This document shows, piece by piece, positions 1 to 6,333 of a stretch of 7,354 bases of DNA (position 1 is its first letter; every line of letters begins with the position of its first letter). Source of the DNA: Gammaproteobacteria bacterium (GTDB taxonomy: Bacteria > Pseudomonadota > Gammaproteobacteria > Pseudomonadales > Azotimanducaceae_A); contig JAPOON010000499.1 in assembly GCA_026713405.1 (NCBI GenBank), positions 1 to 7,354 of the forward strand, read 5' to 3'. The notes beneath the pieces were generated by a model. It saw nothing but the letters and a program-made list of their open reading frames with translations, searched no databases and had not been told where the DNA came from. Both the position numbers and the translations under genes were made by a program.

Positions 1-1
1 C

Positions 2-103
2 GATTCCGGAAGATATCTGGAAAAGTTGGCGGAGGCCGGCGGCGGCGAATTCGTTGCTGACCGGGGATCCATCCTCGCAAATGTTCTGATGGGAATATTG
101 TGA
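2..103 (+). CDS. C-terminal tail of a protein (5' truncated), possibly von Willebrand A-type
   Basis: The frame is open from the window edge to a TGA at 101-103 and encodes 33 residues. It begins DSGRYLEKLAEAGGGEF and ends NVLMGIL. The pattern of a helix, then LAEAGGGEFV, then a short amphipathic terminal helix resembles the last strand and helix of many bacterial von Willebrand factor A domains, where a GG-G-(F/Y) follows the last helix. That match is from memory and the fragment is too short to be firm. It lies 105 bp upstream of the lipoprotein gene on the same strand, so the two could belong to one cluster. The start and the main domain lie outside the window. It could be the tail of an unrelated enzyme. 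Confidence 0.5.
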   Translation, partial: DSGRYLEKLAEAGGGEFVADRGSILANVLMGIL

Positions 104-119
104 CTCCTTCAGCAGATTC

Positions 120-142
120 GCCCGGAACTTTCGGGCTATTCT
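120..142 (+). terminator. Weak terminator-like hairpin after the left-edge gene
   Basis: Positions 120-126 pair with 130-136 (GCCCGGA with TTTCGGGC-type arm, one G-T wobble), giving a 7-bp stem with a 3-base loop, followed by TATTCTT. The T tract is poor, so this may terminate partially or only stabilise the end of the upstream transcript. It sits 16 bp after the upstream stop. Next to it, CTTGCGCAAG at 141-150 is a perfect 10-bp palindrome of unknown meaning. Confidence 0.3.
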
Positions 143-208
143 TGCGCAAGGCCGCGATCTCCTGAATCAATGCAAACGACCTGCGGGAACTGAAGACGGA
201 GGGAGAAA

Positions 209-2137
209 ATGACCGGCAAAGTATCTTCGAGGATGGGGCTGATCGCGGCCGGCATCGTATTGCTGACTCTGGGTACGGCAGGTTGCGAAACCACCGGCAT
301 CGTCAACCGGGTCGAATTCACCATGGTCACCCCGGAAGACCGCCCTCAGGCGCCCGATACGCTGATACGGCCGGGCTCCACGCTCAAGGTGCAACGCATC
401 GTGCTGACCGACGATCAGGGGCGATCCATGCCACCAGCCAGCCTCCAGGAAATATCCGTTGAAGTAGCTGGCGGTTCCTACAGCGCGGCCACCGGTGAAG
501 TACGGTTCAGCGCCAACCGGGCAGACGTGCCGCCGGGTGGTTACGAAGTGGTTGTCGTACACGCCGACGGTGCCCGCTCCACACAGCGGTTCAGGCCCGA
601 TTTCGCACTGGCTTACGGCCCCGAACCCGAGGCTGTGACCTGGTTCGATATCGGCCTGCGATGGCGCAAGGACGACGCCCTGTACCCGATCCCTGAAGAC
701 GCGGCGTTGATTCCCGGCGAGGAGTACATCCTCTACGTCGAGGCGGACGACAAGGACGGCCGCCGCTTCAGTTCGACCGACAACGACCATCCGATTCCGG
801 CCGACCGCGTTGTAACCGCATTGACCGGATTCGTTGCCAGCGGACGCGATCAATTCGGCCTGACCGCATTGCACGGGCTCGATGCACCCTACGGAATAAG
901 CGCCGCATACGGCGGTGAGGGAGCCCACAAAAAACCCTTATCGTTCAGATACGACCCCGCCATACCGCAGGGGCCCGAACCGGAAATGGTGGCCGAACTG
1001 GGTATTCTCGGCGAACTTGCCCTCGACGACCCGATCAGCCCCGGTGCTGTCAAGAAGCTGAAGATCAGGGTGACCGATCTGTTCGGCCGCACCTGGACAC
1101 TGGGCCTGGAAGGAAACGGGTCCCACCTGACGAACGAATATCCGCTGCCTTCTTCGCGCGTCGACATCCTGGTGGAAAACGCCACCTATGACGCCCGGAC
1201 CTCGGATGTTCACTTCAGCGCCGACGCCCGCGCCATGCTCGGCAAGGAGTACACCGTAACGGCAAGATATGCCGGGGAGCCGGCACTGGAAGCCCGGAAA
1301 GGCTATGCGCCGGATTTTCTGAGCATCGTGCCACTGATGGATGAGGACGACCTCACATACGCCGGGTTGTCGGGACGGCAGGGCAGAGAAGGTAGAAACG
1401 GCCAACAGGGGTCAAGAGGCAACGACAGCAATCGGGTGCTCGGGCGTGCCGGCGACGGCCGTCCGGGAGGCCACGGCACATCAGGCCAGACCGGTGCCCG
1501 AGGCTCTCCCGGGCCCAACCTGCGCGTCATCGCCCGGGAAGTCCGCACCATCGATGCGCAGGAACGGTTGGTGGTCTTCGAGGTTCGGGCACCGGGCATG
1601 CGTCCCGAGTACTACGTGCGATCGATCGACGCGCCACCGGTTACTATCGTTACTCGCGGCGGCACTGGCGGCATTGGCGGTAATGGCGGCAACGGCGGTG
1701 AAGGCGGTGACGGTGGCGACGGCTACTACTCAGGCGACGGCGGTGACGGCGGTAACGCAGGCGGAGGCGGTGACGGCGGCGACGGCGGCAACGGCGGCAC
1801 CATCGACTTGATTCTTACCACCCATGAACTCGAGAAGGCATTCGTTCTCGACAGCCAGGGCGGCACTGGGGGATCCGGAGGCGAAGAAGGGATCGCCGGT
1901 CAACCCGGCATTCCGGGGTCGGTGGACAACTGGGCCGCCGGCGGCGATACCAAATTACCGAAGGACGCGCCTCCGCCGGAAGTCGGCGCCTATGGCAACG
2001 AAGGCAATATCGGCTATACGGGAAGGGCCGGCCACGATGGCCTGCCCGGTATCGTGGACCTGTCCGTCGATGAATCCCAGGCTTCCGCCCTGGTGCGGCG
2101 CGTGCCCGACGAGATTCGCGACGTGGTTCTGTACTGA
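209..2137 (+). CDS. Large lipoprotein with three beta-type repeats and collagen-like plus Gly-Gly-X domains
   Basis: Encodes 642 residues. The start is supported by GGAGG at 198-202, six bases before the ATG. Residues 9-25 are hydrophobic and end in TAGC, so Cys26, the only cysteine in the protein, is the likely lipidation site after signal peptidase II cleavage. Residues 50-132, 165-252 and 273-370 are three diverged copies of one domain (see the repeat entry). Residues 386-406 and 417-437 are two runs of seven Gly-X-Y triplets. Residues 438-483 form a strand-rich stretch, 484-530 a Gly-Gly-X block, and 561-572 and 593-616 further Gly-X-Y runs. The last 26 residues are non-repetitive. The protein should be anchored to a membrane; Glu27 follows the Cys, so the inner-membrane Asp signal is absent and the outer membrane is likely. 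Function is unknown. A structural, adhesive or matrix role is inference from the architecture. No catalytic motif was seen. Confidence 0.95.
   Translation: MTGKVSSRMGLIAAGIVLLTLGTAGCETTGIVNRVEFTMVTPEDRPQAPDTLIRPGSTLKVQRIVLTDDQGRSMPPASLQEISVEVAGGSYSAATGEVRFSANRADVPPGGYEVVVVHADGARSTQRFRPDFALAYGPEPEAVTWFDIGLRWRKDDALYPIPEDAALIPGEEYILYVEADDKDGRRFSSTDNDHPIPADRVVTALTGFVASGRDQFGLTALHGLDAPYGISAAYGGEGAHKKPLSFRYDPAIPQGPEPEMVAELGILGELALDDPISPGAVKKLKIRVTDLFGRTWTLGLEGNGSHLTNEYPLPSSRVDILVENATYDARTSDVHFSADARAMLGKEYTVTARYAGEPALEARKGYAPDFLSIVPLMDEDDLTYAGLSGRQGREGRNGQQGSRGNDSNRVLGRAGDGRPGGHGTSGQTGARGSPGPNLRVIAREVRTIDAQERLVVFEVRAPGMRPEYYVRSIDAPPVTIVTRGGTGGIGGNGGNGGEGGDGGDGYYSGDGGDGGNAGGGGDGGDGGNGGTIDLILTTHELEKAFVLDSQGGTGGSGGEEGIAGQPGIPGSVDNWAAGGDTKLPKDAPPPEVGAYGNEGNIGYTGRAGHDGLPGIVDLSVDESQASALVRRVPDEIRDVVLY
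356..1318 (+). repeat. Three tandem diverged domains of about 110 residues within the lipoprotein
   Basis: Each copy has an early I-x-PG turn followed 15-16 residues later by D-x-x-GR: P55/G71-R72, P169/G184-R185 and P278/G293-R294. Copies 2 and 3 then share a P-(I/L)-P-x-x-RV motif. All three end with a Tyr in a strand (Y112, Y228, Y348) and a closing PDF, DPAI or PDF at residues 132, 252 and 370. The copy pitch is 114 and 109 residues. The alternating hydrophobic pattern suggests Ig-like or other beta-sandwich folds. The alignment was done by eye; the copies are strongly diverged, so duplication is old or selection is weak. Confidence 0.65.
1364..1519 (+). repeat. Collagen-like Gly-X-Y region in the lipoprotein
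   Basis: Residues 386-406 read as seven unbroken triplets (GLS, GRQ, GRE, GRN, GQQ, GSR, GND). After a short interruption, residues 417-437 read as seven more (GRP, GGH, GTS, GQT, GAR, GSP, GPN). The first run is charged and Arg/Gln-rich; the second carries Pro in Y or X positions. Bacterial collagen-like proteins use such runs as trimerising stalks. These runs are short, so a stable triple helix is uncertain. Two further runs follow at residues 561-572 and 593-616. Confidence 0.8.
1658..1798 (+). repeat. Gly-Gly-X block (9-bp DNA repeat) in the lipoprotein
   Basis: Residues 484-530 are almost entirely Gly-Gly-X, where X is T, I, N, E or D, interrupted once by YYS. The DNA is a degenerate 9-bp repeat of GGC-GGN-(A/G)AC type. 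Gly-Gly-X runs in other proteins fold as packed polyglycine II helices, and mycobacterial PGRS proteins have comparable composition. Asp and Asn dominate the X positions in the second half, giving an acidic, possibly cation-binding face, though the spacing is not the RTX GGxGxDxUx nonapeptide. The DNA repetitiveness makes length change by slippage plausible. Confidence 0.85.
1985..2056 (+). repeat. Second collagen-like run near the lipoprotein C-terminus
   Basis: Residues 593-616 form eight unbroken Gly-X-Y triplets (GAY, GNE, GNI, GYT, GRA, GHD, GLP, GIV). A shorter run of four (GIA, GQP, GIP, GSV) lies just before at residues 561-572, DNA 1889-1924. The runs are separated by a Pro/Asp-rich linker. 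Confidence 0.75.
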
Positions 2138-2167
2138 GAACTCAGAATTCGGTGGACATCGGCCGGG

Positions 2168-2187
2168 GCCGGAACGTTCGGTTTTAC
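2168..2187 (+). terminator. Weak hairpin plus T tract after the lipoprotein gene
   Basis: Positions 2168-2173 can pair with 2177-2182 (six base pairs including G-T wobbles, 3-base loop), followed directly by TTT. It lies in the 52-bp gap between two convergent stops, where a terminator is expected. The stem is short, so efficiency is doubtful. Confidence 0.3.
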
Positions 2188-2189
2188 AG

Positions 2190-3524
2190 TCATCTCGACT
2201 CGATGCACGACGATATCTTGCGCCATGCATCTTCGATGTACCGGCCGGCCGGATAGGATTCGATATAGCGCCTGAGTTCCGCGTCGACGCAACTGTCCTT
2301 GACTTCGTACCACAAACGGCCTTCATCGTCCGACGGCATCTGCACCGGTGCCGGGGATGGACGCTCATCGCGCACGCCCATAGCCGGTTCGACCGCGGCC
2401 GGCTGCACGGGCAACGGCGCCGTTTCCCTCACCGCAGCGGGCGCATTGGCACGTTCCGCTGCTTCAATCTCGTTGCCAAGCGCGGCAATGCGGGAATGCC
2501 CCGGCAATAGACCCTTCAGGCTGCGCATCAGCCGGCGCGCCCGGCTCAATGCCCCGTCCTCGAGCGCGCTGCGAATCAGCACAACGTATCGACTCCCGAT
2601 CCGCTCCAGACCCGAGCGCGCCTGCTCATTGTCTGGACTCGACTGCAGAACCCGCCGAAAGTAGTGGGCTGCATTGTCCCGTGCAGGCGTCGACAACCTG
2701 TCGTCCCGCAGTCTCCGCTCGGCGAGATTCAGCATACGGCTGATTTCCGCTGCCTTGGCGAGTTCTTCGAGCCGACCGGCCACGGTGTTGCGCAACTCGG
2801 CAAGTTCCGAATCTTCTTTCCATTCCCCGTCGACGGCATCGAGCAACTGCCCTGCCCGCTCGGCCTCGCCGAGTCTCAGCGCATCCTGCACCGCCGCTGC
2901 CACATCCCGGCGGATACCGTCGCGCAGCGTGGTGGCAGTGGCGTTGGCGGGATCGAGCTCAAGGGAGCGGCGCAGAAATTCCAAAGCCTCGGCAATGGCG
3001 CCGCCGCCACCGCCACCGCGACTCATCCGTTGTTCAGCCGCCGCAATCAGCTTCGCTGCCTCGCCGATCAACGCTTGTCGCTCCAGGGCACTGCGCAGTT
3101 CTGCCTGAAGAGGCCCTTCGTTCGAGAACTCGCTGTTGTCCGGCCACCACCTGGCCGCTTCCTCCAGGGCATCAGTGGCCCGGTCGAGGTTACCCTCTTC
3201 TATGTCGGCTGCCCCCTGGCCGGCGACGCGTTGCGTCAGCGAACTCACGGCTTCCAACACGGCACGACTTGCCGGATGCAATTCGAGGGCTCGCTGCAGC
3301 GCATCGGCCGCCGCGCCGATATCAGAACCCGTCAGCCTGTCGTTCGGTAACGCCTCAACGGCGCTTTCGACAATGCGCGCGGCGGCCCGCTCCTCATCGG
3401 GGCCACTGGCCATCAGGTAGACCAGCAAGACGAATACGCCGAATACAACGGCACCCACCCCCAACAAGGCCTTGCGCCTTCTACGCGGCGAGCGAAAACC
3501 CAAAATTGATGTCGGCTCAGCCAT
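2190..3524 (-). CDS. Membrane-anchored TPR-like helical repeat protein
   Basis: Encodes 444 residues from the ATG at 3524. A TTG 33 bases upstream is in frame, but neither start has a clear Shine-Dalgarno, so the ATG is preferred. Residues 11-18 are basic (RSPRRRRK) and 19-39 are a transmembrane helix, which predicts a cytoplasmic N-terminus and the rest in the periplasm. Residues 47-356 are helical, with three copies of a unit of about 105-108 residues: P84, P192 and P297 close an R-x-L-(E/Q)-x-x-P TPR-like helix, and G111, G219 and G324 start the next helix with G-x-x-x-R-A. Copy 2 carries six glycines (170-175) in a loop. Residues 360-400 are a Pro/Ala linker. Residues 404-437 form a short tail (LWYEVKDS, then ESYPAGRY) like one I recall on proteobacterial caspase-like, kinase-linked and SUMF1-type proteins. 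Likely a scaffold; partner unknown. Confidence 0.92.
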   Translation of the reverse strand: MAEPTSILGFRSPRRRRKALLGVGAVVFGVFVLLVYLMASGPDEERAAARIVESAVEALPNDRLTGSDIGAAADALQRALELHPASRAVLEAVSSLTQRVAGQGAADIEEGNLDRATDALEEAARWWPDNSEFSNEGPLQAELRSALERQALIGEAAKLIAAAEQRMSRGGGGGGAIAEALEFLRRSLELDPANATATTLRDGIRRDVAAAVQDALRLGEAERAGQLLDAVDGEWKEDSELAELRNTVAGRLEELAKAAEISRMLNLAERRLRDDRLSTPARDNAAHYFRRVLQSSPDNEQARSGLERIGSRYVVLIRSALEDGALSRARRLMRSLKGLLPGHSRIAALGNEIEAAERANAPAAVRETAPLPVQPAAVEPAMGVRDERPSPAPVQMPSDDEGRLWYEVKDSCVDAELRRYIESYPAGRYIEDAWRKISSCIESR

Positions 3525-3801
3525 CGAATCGAGGCCACTCAAGGGGACGGGGCGCAAAGGCGGGCGTCATTCAGTCGGTACACAGGCCGAAAGTCACAGG
3601 CGCGCTCATCTGCACTCGCCCATTTCAGAGGTTTTGTATTGTTTGAGGTGACATTTTGGCTGCAGCAAGCATACCGTACAACCCCGGCCACGGAACGGAC
3701 GCGGTGAATCGGGGCGAGTGGCAATCTCGCAATCAATGCCCGGATCGTCGCGTCGTTGAGCGATGGCGGGGTTTACTCACCTCTGGTCGAAGTCGGGATG
3801 T

Positions 3802-3827
3802 CGATCGTTCCGCAAACTGGAACATCG
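3802..3827. promoter_or_regulatory. Imperfect inverted repeat, possible operator
   Basis: CGATcGTTCC at 3802-3811 faces GGAACATCG at 3819-3827 across a 7-base spacer: nine pairs with one bulged base. It lies about 130 bp upstream of the proposed receptor transcription start. It may be a regulator site or a chance dyad. Confidence 0.25.
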
Positions 3828-3877
3828 AGCGTGTTGCTTCGCCAAGAGCTTGCACGACGGCGAAACCACTGGCGCAG

Positions 3878-3919
3878 CAGGCTGAGCGTCCCAGGCTGAG
3901 AGACACAGGCTGAGAGACC
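3878..3919 (+). repeat. Three tandem 14-bp direct repeats upstream of the receptor promoter
   Basis: Units start at 3878, 3892 and 3906. All share CAGGCTGAG; the last five bases are CGTCC, AGACA and AGACC. The array ends two bases before the proposed -35 box of the receptor gene. Direct repeats at this distance are typical of activator or repressor sites bound side by side, though 14 bp is not a whole number of helical turns. No regulator is known for this motif from the sequence. Confidence 0.85.
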
Positions 3920-3921
3920 CC

Positions 3922-3950
3922 TTGCCATGGGCGCGTTTTTCTTCGATCAT
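3922..3950 (+). promoter_or_regulatory. Candidate sigma-70 promoter for the TonB-dependent receptor
   Basis: TTGCCA at 3922-3927 matches five of six -35 bases. GATCAT at 3945-3950 matches four of six -10 bases. The spacer is exactly 17 bp. Transcription would start near 3957, leaving a leader of about 29 bases that contains the ribosome site AGGGGAG at 3971-3977. An alternative pair, TTGACC at 3956 with CTAGAT 17 bases later, would leave almost no leader and is less likely. Confidence 0.4.
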
Positions 3951-3985
3951 TGGGGTTGACCAGTCTGGAAAGGGGAGACTAGATC

Positions 3986-6187
3986 ATGACCTATGCAAGA
4001 ATTCTGCGTTCCGTTTCGGCGCCCGTGTTCGGTGCGCTGCTGGCGGCGTCTTTCGCGTCCCTCGCTACACCCGAGGCCGGCGCAGAAGCCCAAGCGGACG
4101 AGAGCTACGTCGAAGAAGTCCTGGTTACCGCCCGCAAGCGGGAGGAATCCGTGCTGGAGATTCCGGAATCGCTGTCCGTAATCACCGGTGGCGATATCAA
4201 TCGGCAGAACATCAAGGCGCTGAAGGACATCGGATTCAAGGTGCCCAACCTGAACCTGGCGATGCGTCTCGACGGGTTCCCAAACGTGTCCATCCGGGGG
4301 CTAGGCGCTTTCGGCAACACCCAGGGCGTAGGCTTTTACCTTGATGACGTGCAGCTCTTTTCCGACGCCTCCTCGCGCTTCGGGGATCTTGCCCGCATCG
4401 AGGTGCTGAAAGGGCCCCAGGGCGTGCTGTACGGCGGCAGCAACATCGGCGGCGCCGTGAAATTCGTCAGCGCCCGGCCCGACCCGGAAGAGGCATTCGG
4501 CCGGGTCAAGGTGCTTGGCGGCCAGCAGGGCATGATCGATGCGGAAGCCAGCGTGAACGCGCCGCTCGGCACCAACGGCTGGGCCATGCGGCTGTTCGGC
4601 TTCGGTTCCAGCCACGACGGCTTCATCAAGAACCGCAACGCCGTGCGGCTCAACGGCCTTCGCGGCAACAACAAGAAGAACTCGGGCGAAACCGAGGCCT
4701 ACGGCGCGCGCGTCATGATCGGCGGGCCCCTGGCCGAGCGGCTGTCGATGCTGGTTACCGCACGCTGGAACGAGTACGACGGCCCCAACAATACCTGGAA
4801 CCGGGAATTGGGCATGGGTCCGTTCCGGTATCCGCGTACCGTCAATACCGGGCCGACCAACCCACGCCATGAGCGCCGCACCTATGGGGGCATGGTGGAA
4901 CTGACCTGGGAACTGGACAACTTCGACATAGTATCGGTGTCGTCCTTCACGGATACCCACAGCACGCGCTACAGCGATGTCGACGGTAGTCCGGAGTTTC
5001 TGGTCGACCTGAACAGACCGGAAAAGATGAACGTGCTCACCCAGGAGATACGCCTCACGTCCACCAACGATTCGCCCCTGCAATGGATCACCGGCGCCTA
5101 CTACTCGCTGTACGACGAGAACATGGATTCCGAGCTTATCCTCTGGGGCACGTTTTTTGCCGACTACGCCAACGTCCGGGTTCCGCCCGAGGAAGAAGCC
5201 GTGCCGCTCAACATACCCTTCGAGTACCGGCGGCGCGACAAGAGCCACCTGGCCGGTTTCGCAAACGTCACCTACGAATTCGAGGAGTGGGAGGTCGCCT
5301 TGGGCATCCGGGTCGATCGGTGGAAGAACAAGAGCCTGAACTATGCCATTCCCCTCGCGGGCGGCCTCGAGGAAACGGAAGTCCTGCCGCGCGGGTCTGT
5401 TAGCCGGTGGCTGAACGACGACCACATGATTTACGCCACCGTTGCGTTCGGCTACGAGCCGGGCGGGCTGAACATCGGTGACTTCGGGCTACTGCCGTTC
5501 AGCGCAGAGAAGGCCGCCAGCTACGAAATCGGCTGGAAGGGCCGTTTCGCCGACGGGCGGGCCAGCGCATCCATCGCCGGATTCTATATCGACTACAACA
5601 AGCGACAGGTCGAGTACCATATCGAAACGCCCCAGGGGCCGGTCGAGGGCATCGGTAACTTCGGCGACTCGCGCCAGTTCGGTTTCGAGGCTGACCTCAC
5701 CGTACAGGTGAGCGAGGCTCTGACCCTGTCGTTCGCCGCGGGTGCCATCGATGCCGAATGGACAGGGGAAACGCTTGCGTACGGCATAGATTTTGAGGGC
5801 GAGAAGCCGCCGAACGTGCCCGAGTTCAGTTGGAACGTGAGCGCCGACTACCGCCAGCCCATCAATGCAGGCATGGACTTTATCTTCGGCGCACAGGTCA
5901 GCAAGAACGGCGCATCCGACACCGTACAGGCCTTCCATCCGTTGCGTAATCCCAGTTACACGGTCGTTAACGCCCAGATAGGCGTTGCCGGGGAGAGCTG
6001 GGAGTTCACGGTGAACGCCGAGAACCTGACGGGCAAGGACTACTACACCGATGTGCAGAGCTTTCCCAACTTCTACGGGCTTGACGCAGACGGTGTCTGC
6101 GTCTATCCCGACGGTACCGACTGCCTCATCATCGGCACGCTGGGCCAGCCCCGCCTGATCACGGCGAGCCTGAGCTACTTCTTCTAA
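3986..6187 (+). CDS. TonB-dependent outer-membrane receptor
   Basis: Encodes 733 residues, a usual length for the family. AGGGGAG lies eight bases before the ATG. Residues 1-33 are a Sec signal (basic start, hydrophobic 9-27, AGA before E34). The TonB box EEVLVTA is at 43-49. The plug spans about 55-165, with the family motifs SIRGLGAFG (102-110), a YLDDV strand (118-122) and RIEVLKGPQGVLYGG (137-151), then NIGGAV. The rest is a beta-barrel of alternating strands and long loops, ending in the strand LSYFF with a terminal Phe for BAM-dependent assembly. It should import a scarce ligand across the outer membrane using TonB-ExbBD energy. Ligand is not readable: no N-terminal signalling domain, no carboxypeptidase-like extension, no haem-receptor FRAP/NPNL motif seen. 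The only two cysteines, 705 and 713, sit in the last extracellular loop and could form a disulfide. No catabolic or transport gene adjoins on the same strand. Confidence 0.97.
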   Translation: MTYARILRSVSAPVFGALLAASFASLATPEAGAEAQADESYVEEVLVTARKREESVLEIPESLSVITGGDINRQNIKALKDIGFKVPNLNLAMRLDGFPNVSIRGLGAFGNTQGVGFYLDDVQLFSDASSRFGDLARIEVLKGPQGVLYGGSNIGGAVKFVSARPDPEEAFGRVKVLGGQQGMIDAEASVNAPLGTNGWAMRLFGFGSSHDGFIKNRNAVRLNGLRGNNKKNSGETEAYGARVMIGGPLAERLSMLVTARWNEYDGPNNTWNRELGMGPFRYPRTVNTGPTNPRHERRTYGGMVELTWELDNFDIVSVSSFTDTHSTRYSDVDGSPEFLVDLNRPEKMNVLTQEIRLTSTNDSPLQWITGAYYSLYDENMDSELILWGTFFADYANVRVPPEEEAVPLNIPFEYRRRDKSHLAGFANVTYEFEEWEVALGIRVDRWKNKSLNYAIPLAGGLEETEVLPRGSVSRWLNDDHMIYATVAFGYEPGGLNIGDFGLLPFSAEKAASYEIGWKGRFADGRASASIAGFYIDYNKRQVEYHIETPQGPVEGIGNFGDSRQFGFEADLTVQVSEALTLSFAAGAIDAEWTGETLAYGIDFEGEKPPNVPEFSWNVSADYRQPINAGMDFIFGAQVSKNGASDTVQAFHPLRNPSYTVVNAQIGVAGESWEFTVNAENLTGKDYYTDVQSFPNFYGLDADGVCVYPDGTDCLIIGTLGQPRLITASLSYFF

Positions 6188-6197
6188 AAGACGGGAC

Positions 6198-6222
6198 GGC
6201 CCGGCTGTAGTCATGCCGGGCC
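6198..6222 (+). terminator. GC-rich hairpin just after the receptor stop
   Basis: GGCCCGGC (6198-6205) pairs perfectly with GCCGGGCC (6215-6222) around a 9-base loop. It lies 10 bp after the TAA and is not followed by T's, so it may act as an RNA 3'-end stabiliser or as the first half of a double terminator with the next hairpin. Confidence 0.45.
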
Positions 6223-6233
6223 ATATGAATCCG

Positions 6234-6261
6234 ACGGGCCGGCGTCATGCCGGCCCGTTTT
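6234..6261 (+). terminator. Rho-independent terminator of the receptor gene
   Basis: ACGGGCCGGC (6234-6243) pairs over ten bases with GCCGGCCCGT (6249-6258) around loop GTCAT, followed by TTT, then CG and TTT. Stem strength and T run are those of a strong intrinsic terminator for plus-strand transcription, 46 bp past the receptor stop. Confidence 0.8.
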
Positions 6262-6289
6262 CGTTTGCGGCTCCCCGTTTGCGGCTCCC
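6262..6289 (+). repeat. Perfect 14-bp tandem duplication
   Basis: CGTTTGCGGCTCCC occurs at 6262-6275 and again at 6276-6289 with no change. It directly follows the terminator T tract, so it probably arose by replication slippage beside the hairpin. Confidence 0.9.
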
Positions 6290-6333
6290 ACTGTGCAACC
6301 TGGGACACGCCCGGAGCGCGATCAATACCTCAA

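Larger units (their letters stand above)
3525..3985. other. Divergent intergenic region between the TPR-like gene and the receptor gene
   Basis: These 461 bp show no convincing gene; open frames here lack ribosome sites and protein-like composition. They should carry promoters for both divergent genes. For the receptor a sigma-70 candidate is listed separately. For the TPR-like gene an AT-rich patch at about 3630-3660 is the best place to look, but I found no good -35/-10 pair on the minus strand. Confidence 0.6.

Noticed and set aside
167..928. 253-residue open frame on the minus strand
   Set aside because: Antisense shadow of the lipoprotein gene in a GC-rich sequence; no ribosome site and no recognisable domain.
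1341..1811. 156-residue plus-strand frame with Ala/Thr/Val repeats
   Set aside because: Frame-shifted reading of the Gly-X-Y and Gly-Gly-X DNA of the lipoprotein; the repeats are produced by the 9-bp DNA pattern.
2664..3350. 228-residue plus-strand frame
   Set aside because: Antisense to the TPR-like gene; that frame has a transmembrane helix and regular repeats, this one has neither.
3656..3913. 85-residue frame in the divergent intergenic region
   Set aside because: No Shine-Dalgarno, composition not protein-like, and it runs through the promoter-proximal repeats.
3878..3925. TPP riboswitch-like string (GGCTGAGAGACCCCTT)
   Set aside because: It resembles the 5' thi-box, but the string is part of a 14-bp tandem repeat, and the obligatory downstream box of CTGATCTGG/TAAT-GC type is absent before the receptor start.
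3956..3984. TTGACC with CTAGAT at 17 bp as the receptor promoter
   Set aside because: The -10 would end one base before the ATG, leaving out the good ribosome site AGGGGAG; the pair at 3922-3950 fits better.
4301..5425. 374-residue open frame on the minus strand
   Set aside because: Lies fully inside the receptor gene, whose signal peptide, TonB box, plug motifs and C-terminal Phe are clear; the reverse frame looks like composition noise.
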